Under the pieces are notes generated by a model. That model did no database searches. It worked only from the letters and a program-made list of their open reading frames with translations, and was not told the DNA's origin. Below are positions 7,476 to 14,387 of a stretch of DNA of 14,387 nt, piece by piece. The DNA is from CAVYVZ01 sp050748045 (lineage in GTDB: Bacteria; Acidobacteriota; Vicinamibacteria; Vicinamibacterales; UBA2999). Each line of letters starts with the position of its first letter. The stretch's first letter is position 1. Location of the stretch: NCBI GenBank assembly GCA_050748045.1, contig JBOGIW010000029.1, positions 1-14,387 on the forward strand, in the 5' to 3' direction. The translations under genes were made by a program, and so were the position numbers.

Positions 7476-9212
7476 TTACGCGCGAGTGATCGACTCAAAT
7501 CGTCTCGAGCCCCGGCCATACTTGATGTGGTTCATGACTTCGACCAGGATGCCCAGAAGGATGAGCAGTGGCGCGACGGGCACGCCGGCGAGCATCCCCA
7601 CACCAGATTCGCTGAGGATCTGGACGCTGGCCAGCGCAACGCCGACCGACGCCATCGCTCCGGAAAGAACGCGGCCGACAAGCAAGCGGGACACGTGGTC
7701 GAACGCGAAGTCGGACACCCTCATCTCGAACGGCACTTCCGCCAACTCGATGCCCGTCGCTTCGTCGGAGAGAATCAGGCTGACTGGTATTGGAGCCTTC
7801 GTGTCAAGACCGTCCGCAGGGACAATCTGCAAGGTAAAGTCCGTGCGGGGGTAGAGCATCGCGATCTTCCGATCCTGCTCCATCTGGACGGCGCTCGTGG
7901 GAATCACCCTGACGGTGACCGTGCGATTCCAGATGTCCTGGATACCAACGCTGCCGATGGTCGCCGCCGAGCCTGAGTGCACGGCCAACGCCGCGGCAAC
8001 GACTTCTCGGAGCTGAATGGTGTGGCACGACACGTAGACGCGGCTCACGGCACGCTTCGCAAAACGCGCTGGCGTCGCCAGGGTGACGAGCGAGCCCGGC
8101 GTTCGCCGTTCGCCCGCCACGTCGTCGGGACGTCCGTGGACGACCGCGGGAGCAACGGAACGTGCAGCGCCATCCGAACCGGCGCGCTCGGAGACGAGCC
8201 TGTCGACCTGGTCGACAACACGGCCCATCAACTCGACGAGCTCGTGCTGCCCGGCCTGAACGGGAGGACGTTCGTGAGCCTCCGCCGATCGATCGGCCAG
8301 CAGGCGAACCGAATCCGTCAACTGGCGCTGGCCCACCGCAAGCGAATCCAGATCCCGTGCGAGAACCGCCACCGTGTGCTGCAACTCGGCGCCGACGGCT
8401 GTGAACTTGCTGACTTCGCTCGCGATGGCCTCTTTCTCGCGAGCAGACCGTGCCACTGACGACTCAACGGAGTGAAAGGCGCCTATCAACGTGTCACTGG
8501 CCTGATGGTGAACCGCAGAGATCTCGCGAAGCCGCTCGGCCAGCGCAGTCAGACGCTCATGCGCGTCGGCAAATACGCGTGTCAACAACGAGATGTCATC
8601 GCGCTGCAGTGGCGGGTTCTCACCGGGCACGTCGGCGCCAACCACCTGCTGCGCGAGCGGAACGTACGAACCCCACAGTTGGCTCAGGGCCGATCCGGCG
8701 GCATGGTTGGCGCCCCGCAGAATGAGTGTGCCCAGGACTCCCGCGAGCGTCGTACTGAACGCCGTCCACAGGCCGCTGAAGATCCTCTCGACCGACGTCT
8801 CGAGGCCGACCGAGGTGAAGCCGGCGGCGCCGGGTTCGGGCAGGGACGTGACTCCTCTCAGGGACTGAATCAAGCCCGTGACCGTCCCGAGAAGGCCGAG
8901 CAGCGTCAGGGACGCTGCGATGACCTGTGGCACACGCAGCCGCCCGGCGAGCATCGAGAACTGGAACTGGAGCAGCGAGCTCAGGTCGCGTGCGGCAGCC
9001 GCCTCGCGAAGGAGCGATTGAGCCAGGCCTTCCGTCTCGGGGGATCGACCGTCCCACACTGCAGCCGCCAGGTCCGCTGGAAGGCGCGCGCTCGTCGCCA
9101 GTTGGCGCAGCTCGTGTGCAGCCTGACGGAACCTGCGACCCTGGACGAGGTCGTACCAAAGCGCCAGAGCCAGCAGGAGCGCAATGAGGAACAGCAGCGC
9201 CGAGACGATCAT
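7476..9212 (-). CDS. MotA/TolQ/ExbB-family channel protein with long tail, ZorA-like
   Basis: A 578-residue membrane protein. TM1 (2-20) is followed by a basic cytoplasmic segment. TM2 (about 95-115, LTLLGLLGTVTGLIQSL) and TM3 (about 146-165, GLWTAFSTTLAGVLGTLIL) form the MotA/TolQ/ExbB core, with polar T110/T112 and S153-T155 where ion-path residues occur in the family. Residues about 205-345 look like a long amphipathic helical or coiled-coil tail, as in ZorA. Residues about 370-505 appear beta-rich and are not a domain I recognise. Two hydrophobic stretches (about 510-530 and 542-560) and a basic end (HIKYGRGSRR) suggest a C-terminal membrane hairpin. The ATG at 9212 overlaps the stop of the B gene (ATGA) and has GAGGA about 6 bases upstream. 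It probably forms the pentameric ring around the B dimer. The core assignment is strong; ZorA rather than another motor is inference. Confidence 0.85.
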   Translation of the reverse strand: MIVSALLFLIALLLALALWYDLVQGRRFRQAAHELRQLATSARLPADLAAAVWDGRSPETEGLAQSLLREAAAARDLSSLLQFQFSMLAGRLRVPQVIAASLTLLGLLGTVTGLIQSLRGVTSLPEPGAAGFTSVGLETSVERIFSGLWTAFSTTLAGVLGTLILRGANHAAGSALSQLWGSYVPLAQQVVGADVPGENPPLQRDDISLLTRVFADAHERLTALAERLREISAVHHQASDTLIGAFHSVESSVARSAREKEAIASEVSKFTAVGAELQHTVAVLARDLDSLAVGQRQLTDSVRLLADRSAEAHERPPVQAGQHELVELMGRVVDQVDRLVSERAGSDGAARSVAPAVVHGRPDDVAGERRTPGSLVTLATPARFAKRAVSRVYVSCHTIQLREVVAAALAVHSGSAATIGSVGIQDIWNRTVTVRVIPTSAVQMEQDRKIAMLYPRTDFTLQIVPADGLDTKAPIPVSLILSDEATGIELAEVPFEMRVSDFAFDHVSRLLVGRVLSGAMASVGVALASVQILSESGVGMLAGVPVAPLLILLGILVEVMNHIKYGRGSRRFESITRA

Positions 9213-9844
9213 CGGCCGTCCTCGATCCGGTAGATCAGGCGTAGCTCGACGCGGCGACGGTCGCGGTCGCTCTCGAAACGACCGGGCTCATAGTCGGCCC
9301 TTCCGACCGCCGACAGCTTCGTCCTGTCGATCAACCCCTGTTGCTCGAGTACCCGCACTGCCTCGGCGGCCCTGAGGGCGGACAGCCCGAGATTGTCCTG
9401 ATAGTCGGCGTCGCGCGCGACGGGGCTGCTGTCGGTGTGTCCAACGACCTCGACGGATTGGAGGCGATCCTGAAAGCGGCTCACGACTTCGCCGACGGCC
9501 AACACGACACGCCGCCCGCGCGCATCGAGAGCGGCCGACCCCAGCGGAAAGAGAACCGCCTCAGACAGGCCCAGTCTTTGAACCTGCCCTTCCTCCACCA
9601 CGTTGAGACCCGAGACGCCTTGCTTCCCGAGCGACGCCTCGACCTCGACACGAAGAGCCGCCTGCTGCTCGCGCATCTCGAGCAGTCGCGGCAACCGGCG
9701 AATCTGAAACGCCTGGATGGCCGTGGCGAGGATGGTGATCAACAGCAGGCAGAGGACAACGTCAAGCAGGCCCGCGAGTTGACTGGCCCAGTCCCCTTCA
9801 AAACCGCCGCTCGAGGCGTGAGGGTCAAATGCCGGCTCAATCAT
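9209..9844 (-). CDS. MotB/ZorB-like stator protein: one TM helix plus OmpA-like domain
   Basis: A 211-residue partner of the channel protein. A short cytoplasmic N-terminus is followed by one TM helix (about 22-44) in which LLDVVLCLLLITIL places Asp28 like the proton-carrying Asp of MotB, ExbD and ZorB. A helical linker (about 45-85) leads to a C-terminal OmpA/MotB domain (about 88-207) with FPLGSAALD, GHTDSSPV (Asp138), NLGLSALRAAEAV (Arg158) and SDRDRRRVELRL. Asp138 and Arg158 match the pair that binds diaminopimelate in peptidoglycan. The ATG at 9844 gives the expected short N-terminus, but no clear ribosome-binding site precedes it. The frame stays open to a GTG at 9949, and that extension looks non-coding. 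It overlaps the A gene by 4 bases and starts 117 bases after the PBP gene. It should anchor the motor to the wall. Confidence 0.87.
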   Translation of the reverse strand: MIEPAFDPHASSGGFEGDWASQLAGLLDVVLCLLLITILATAIQAFQIRRLPRLLEMREQQAALRVEVEASLGKQGVSGLNVVEEGQVQRLGLSEAVLFPLGSAALDARGRRVVLAVGEVVSRFQDRLQSVEVVGHTDSSPVARDADYQDNLGLSALRAAEAVRVLEQQGLIDRTKLSAVGRADYEPGRFESDRDRRRVELRLIYRIEDGR

Positions 9845-9916
9845 GGCGCGCCGCGCCAACTGTAGCGCAGTCCGGCCGGAGCGGCACACCAGGCGTTCAC
9901 ACGCTCTGCACTTCCG

Positions 9917-9930
9917 GCCCTCGACAGGGC
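9917..9930. other. Small perfect stem-loop between the PBP and stator genes
   Basis: GCCCT (9917-9921) and AGGGC (9926-9930) form a 5-bp stem with a 4-base loop in the 117-base gap. No run of T follows in either direction, so it is a poor candidate for an intrinsic terminator. It may have no function. Confidence 0.2.
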
Positions 9931-9961
9931 TCGGTCGCGACGGACGCACGATCCGCGGGGC

Positions 9962-12253
9962 CTACGGCTGCGGCATCGCCGGCAGCACGGGCGAGGGCTG
10001 CGTGCCGCTGATGAAGGCTTCGGTCACTCCCGAATCCAGCGTCACGAAGACGATGTTGCCGGGTGCCTCGAACTGGGGCGGGTCCTTCCGGTCGCCGCGC
10101 GTCTCGATGTAGGCGCGCATGAAGTCCATCCAGATCGGCAGCGCCGCCGTGGCGCCGGTCTCGCCGTTGCCGATCGGCTTCTTCTCGTCGTAGCCAACCC
10201 AGACGCCGACCGTGAGGTTCGGGTCGAAGCCGACGAACCACGCGTCCGTGTAGTCGTCCACCGTGCCCGTCTTCCCCGCGAGCGGCCAGTCGAGCGCCGC
10301 CGCAGCGGCCGCCGTGCCGCGCTGCACGACGCCGCGCAGGAGGTTCGTCATCACGAACGCCGTGTCGGCCCGGATCGACTCGCGCGGCTCGGGGCGGTTC
10401 TCCTGCAGCAGATTGCCCTCGCGATCCGAGACGCTCGCCACGGCATACGGCCGCATCCGCAGACCCTGGTTCGGGAACGCCGAGTAGGCGCTCGTCACCT
10501 CCACGAGCGTCGCTTCGGCGGCGCCGAGCGCCAGCGAGAGATACGGCGGATAGTCCTTGGGGAAGCCGAAGCGGGTCGCGTAGGTCAGCACGTTCTGCGG
10601 TCCCAGCTCGTGCATCGCCTTGACCGCCGGAATGTTCCGCGACTGCTCGAGGGCGCGGCGCAGCGTGACGGGCCCCTCGAACTTGCGGTCGTAGTTCTGC
10701 GGCTCGTACGGGGGCTGGCCGGCGCCCGCGTCGAATGCCGTCGGCTCGTCGATGAAGACGGAGACGGGCGTGAACCCGCGATCCACCGCCGCCGTGAAGA
10801 CGATCGGCTTGAACGCCGATCCCACCTGCCGCTTCGCTTGCGTGGCGCGGTTGAACTTGCTGCGCGCGAAGCTGAAGCCGCCGACCATCGCCCGGATTTG
10901 CCCGCTCCGGTTGTCGATGGCCAGGAGCGCCCCCTCGAGGATCGGGGGCTGCTCGAGGACCACCTCGTCGATGACCGCGGCCGAGATCTTCGTCACCCGC
11001 ACCTCGATCAGATCGCCCGGCTTGAAGAGCTGCGCCGCCGACGTGCGCCGCGTCCACGCGAACGCGGGCCGCGCCAGCTCGGCCTCGTGCGTCCCGATCC
11101 GGACTCGTGCCACGCCGTCCTGCACGCCCATGACGAGAGCGGGCACGATGTCGCCCTGGAGGATCGGCTGCCTCCACCGGTCCGTGCTGAAGCGCTCGAG
11201 CGTGTGCCCTTCGGCGAGCACGTTCCGCTCGGGGCGGCGATACCCGCTCCTCCGCTTGTCGAGCCGGCGCAGGCCCCGGTCGACGGCGTCGTTCGCGAAC
11301 GCCTGCAGCTCGGCGTCGAGCGTGGTCTGCACCGCCAGCCCCGCCTCGTAGAGCGCCTTCGCCCCGTACTCCGCCTCGAGCCCCTTGCGGATCTCTTCGA
11401 CGAAGTACGGCGCGATCGATCGCTCGGGTGTCGGCTGCCCGAGCAGGACGAGCGGGCGAGCGGCCATCTCGCCGGCCTCGTCCTTCGTCACGTACCCCTC
11501 GTCCGCCATCCGCTGCAGCACGTAGTTCCGCCGCATCAGCGTCCGTTTCGGATCCACGAACGGGCTGAGGCGCTCGGGCGCCTGGATGATCGCCGCGATC
11601 GTCGCGGCCTCCTCCACCTCGAGGTCCCGTGCCGGCTTGTCGAAGTACAGCCGCGACGCCGCCTCGACGCCGTACGCGCCGTGGCCGAAGTAGATCTGGT
11701 TCGCGTAGAACGCGAAGATCTCGCGCTTGGTATAGCGCTTCTCGATCTGGATGGCGAGGATCGCCTCCTTGATCTTCCGCTCCACGGTCTTGTCGAACCC
11801 GATCGGAAAGAGATTCCGCGCCAGTTGCTGCGTGATCGTGCTGGCGCCCGCCATCTCCCCCTTGATCACGTCGTTGATGAGCGTGATGACGATGCGCGTC
11901 ACGCTGAGGCCGAAGTGCCGATCGAAGCCGCCATCCTCGGTGGCGACGATCGCCTGCCGGAGCGCCGGCGCGATCTGGTCGTAGCCGACGACGAGGCGGC
12001 GCTCCGTGGCGAACTCGCCGATCACCCGGCCGTCACGGGCGAAGAGGCGCGTGATGGTGTTCGGGCGGTAGTCGTCGAGCGCGCTGATCTGCGGGAGGTC
12101 GTCGCTGAAGGCGAAGAGCACGCCGCTCAGCGTGCCGAGCAGCGCCGTCACGACGAAGAGCGCCACCAGGCCGGCCTGCCGGGCCACCGTGGCAATCAGC
12201 CGGCTGCGCGGGGCCCCAGCCGGCGGTTCGAGCCCGTCCTCTTCCTCGTCCAT
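9962..12253 (-). CDS. Class A penicillin-binding protein, PBP1A type (bifunctional glycosyltransferase/transpeptidase)
   Basis: A 763-residue bifunctional peptidoglycan synthase. A short cytoplasmic tail and a TM anchor (about 21-48) precede the GT51 glycosyltransferase domain (about 65-240), which has catalytic Glu106 in ATEDGGFDRHFG, the GASTITQQLARN segment (136-146) and Glu163 in KIKEAILA. An OB-like insert (about 330-430) follows, as in PBP1A proteins. The transpeptidase domain (about 438-715) has SAFK (Ser479, Lys482), SRN (538-540) and KTGT (661-664). It polymerises lipid II and cross-links peptides at the periplasmic face, and is a beta-lactam target. The ATG at 12253 has GAAGGG about 5 bases upstream. 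It is divergent from dnaK and is the first gene of the minus-strand run that continues into the OmpA/MotA-like pair. Length and motif set look intact. Confidence 0.97.
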   Translation of the reverse strand: MDEEEDGLEPPAGAPRSRLIATVARQAGLVALFVVTALLGTLSGVLFAFSDDLPQISALDDYRPNTITRLFARDGRVIGEFATERRLVVGYDQIAPALRQAIVATEDGGFDRHFGLSVTRIVITLINDVIKGEMAGASTITQQLARNLFPIGFDKTVERKIKEAILAIQIEKRYTKREIFAFYANQIYFGHGAYGVEAASRLYFDKPARDLEVEEAATIAAIIQAPERLSPFVDPKRTLMRRNYVLQRMADEGYVTKDEAGEMAARPLVLLGQPTPERSIAPYFVEEIRKGLEAEYGAKALYEAGLAVQTTLDAELQAFANDAVDRGLRRLDKRRSGYRRPERNVLAEGHTLERFSTDRWRQPILQGDIVPALVMGVQDGVARVRIGTHEAELARPAFAWTRRTSAAQLFKPGDLIEVRVTKISAAVIDEVVLEQPPILEGALLAIDNRSGQIRAMVGGFSFARSKFNRATQAKRQVGSAFKPIVFTAAVDRGFTPVSVFIDEPTAFDAGAGQPPYEPQNYDRKFEGPVTLRRALEQSRNIPAVKAMHELGPQNVLTYATRFGFPKDYPPYLSLALGAAEATLVEVTSAYSAFPNQGLRMRPYAVASVSDREGNLLQENRPEPRESIRADTAFVMTNLLRGVVQRGTAAAAAALDWPLAGKTGTVDDYTDAWFVGFDPNLTVGVWVGYDEKKPIGNGETGATAALPIWMDFMRAYIETRGDRKDPPQFEAPGNIVFVTLDSGVTEAFISGTQPSPVLPAMPQP

Positions 12254-12312
12254 TGACGCCCTTCATTGTATCTGACCTGGAATGAAAGACTTAGGCTTCT
12301 GGTGGCGGTCCG

Positions 12313-12345
12313 ATTGTTGACAATAACCCACTCACATTTGATAAT
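12313..12345 (+). promoter_or_regulatory. Near-consensus sigma70-type promoter of dnaK with overlapping inverted repeat
   Basis: A perfect -35 TTGACA (12317-12322), a 17-base spacer and a -10 GATAAT (12340-12345, five of six consensus bases) lie in an AT-rich island that stands out from the GC-rich surroundings. Transcription would start near 12352, leaving a leader of about 50 bases. ATTGT-TG-ACAAT (12313-12324) is an inverted repeat over the -35 and could be an operator. No CIRCE element (TTAGCACTC/GAGTGCTAA) or typical sigma32 sequence is visible, so heat-shock control of this copy, if any, works some other way. Confidence 0.8.
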
Positions 12346-12359
12346 AAGAACGTCCTAAA

Positions 12360-12369
12360 ACGGCGCCGT
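12360..12369. repeat. Perfect 10-bp palindrome in the dnaK leader
   Basis: ACGGCGCCGT reads the same on both strands and lies roughly 8-17 bases after the predicted transcription start. It could be a repressor site or a small RNA stem, but short GC palindromes are frequent by chance in such DNA. Confidence 0.3.
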
Positions 12370-12401
12370 GCATCTGCGCCCCACCGAAGGAAACGACGCA
12401 C

Positions 12402-14339
<1,938 letters not shown>

Positions 14340-14345
14340 GGGCGA

Positions 14346-14387
14346 ATGGATCTGTACGTCATCCTCGGTCTGACCCATGGGGCGAGC
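14346..14387 (+). CDS. dnaJ: DnaJ-family co-chaperone, first 14 codons only (cut by right edge)
   Basis: Fourteen codons are visible: MDLYVILGLTHGAS. This matches the start of a J domain (D-Y-VLG---AS, helix I). The HPD motif and everything later lie outside the window. The ATG is 6 bases after the dnaK stop, with AAGGG just upstream, consistent with a dnaK-dnaJ operon in which this protein stimulates DnaK ATPase activity. It may be full-length DnaJ or a shorter CbpA-like J protein; the fragment cannot decide. Confidence 0.8.
   Translation, partial: MDLYVILGLTHGAS

Noticed and set aside
7476..9844. Calling the pair flagellar MotAB, TolQR or a complete Zorya system
   Set aside because: There are no flagellar, Tol or Ton genes nearby, B has an OmpA domain unlike TolR/ExbD, and no Zorya effector gene (ZorC, ZorD or ZorE) is present. 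Only ZorAB-like architecture can be claimed.
9845..9949. N-terminal extension of the OmpA-domain protein including a Cys-rich CRACERLVC segment
   Set aside because: No ribosome-binding site supports the GTG at 9949, and family members have a short N-terminus before the TM helix. The Cys pattern is probably translated intergenic DNA, though the true start is not certain.
10610..12256. 548-codon open frame on the plus strand opposite the PBP gene
   Set aside because: Composition is Arg/Leu/Glu/Val-rich without any recognisable domain, and it is exactly antisense to an intact PBP1A with all catalytic motifs. It is a high-GC coding shadow.
12254..12294. TACAAT as a -10 box for the PBP gene on the minus strand
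   Set aside because: It lies only about 11 bases before the start codon, leaving no room for the ribosome-binding site in the transcript, and no -35 is placed correctly.

Overview
The window is high-GC, gene-dense bacterial chromosome. A dnaK-dnaJ unit, a class A penicillin-binding protein and a paired-permease ABC exporter suggest a Gram-negative, possibly Acidobacteriota-like soil lineage. That placement is inference from gene content and composition; there is no rRNA or other decisive marker. I saw no tRNA, rRNA, CRISPR array, insertion sequence or integrase.

Layout, left to right. (1) 1-881, minus strand: a secreted or lipoprotein Sel1-repeat protein cut by the left edge. (2) 1047-4094, plus strand: a compact three-gene ABC export operon with a MacB/LolD-type ATPase and two FtsX/MacB-type permeases. 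The genes overlap or nearly touch, and no adaptor gene is present in the window. (3) 4139-12253, minus strand: a run of six genes read right to left. It begins with a class A PBP (PBP1A type), followed by a two-gene inner-membrane ion-channel/peptidoglycan-binding pair (MotB/OmpA-like then MotA/ExbB-like). A 14-TM DHA2-type MFS exporter, an alpha/beta hydrolase and a calcineurin-like phosphoesterase follow. Gaps of 58-133 bases and one ATGA overlap are compatible with one or several transcripts. (4) 12402-14387, plus strand: dnaK behind a near-consensus sigma70-type promoter, then the first 14 codons of dnaJ cut by the right edge.

The most interesting element is the pair at 7476-9844. The B protein has a short N-terminus, one TM helix with a membrane Asp (D28) and a C-terminal OmpA-like domain with its peptidoglycan-binding Asp and Arg. 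The A protein has a three-helix MotA/TolQ/ExbB core, a long helical cytoplasmic tail, an unrecognised beta-rich domain and a predicted C-terminal membrane hairpin. This is the architecture of an ion-driven 5:2 rotary motor and most resembles ZorA-ZorB of Zorya anti-phage systems. However, the gene order is reversed (B then A), no ZorC/D/E-type effector is visible, and the A protein has an extra C-terminal module. It could be an undescribed stand-alone motor, possibly linked to the cell wall since it follows a PBP gene.

Long open frames antisense to the PBP, dnaK, phosphoesterase and MFS genes are coding shadows typical of high-GC DNA and are not annotated.
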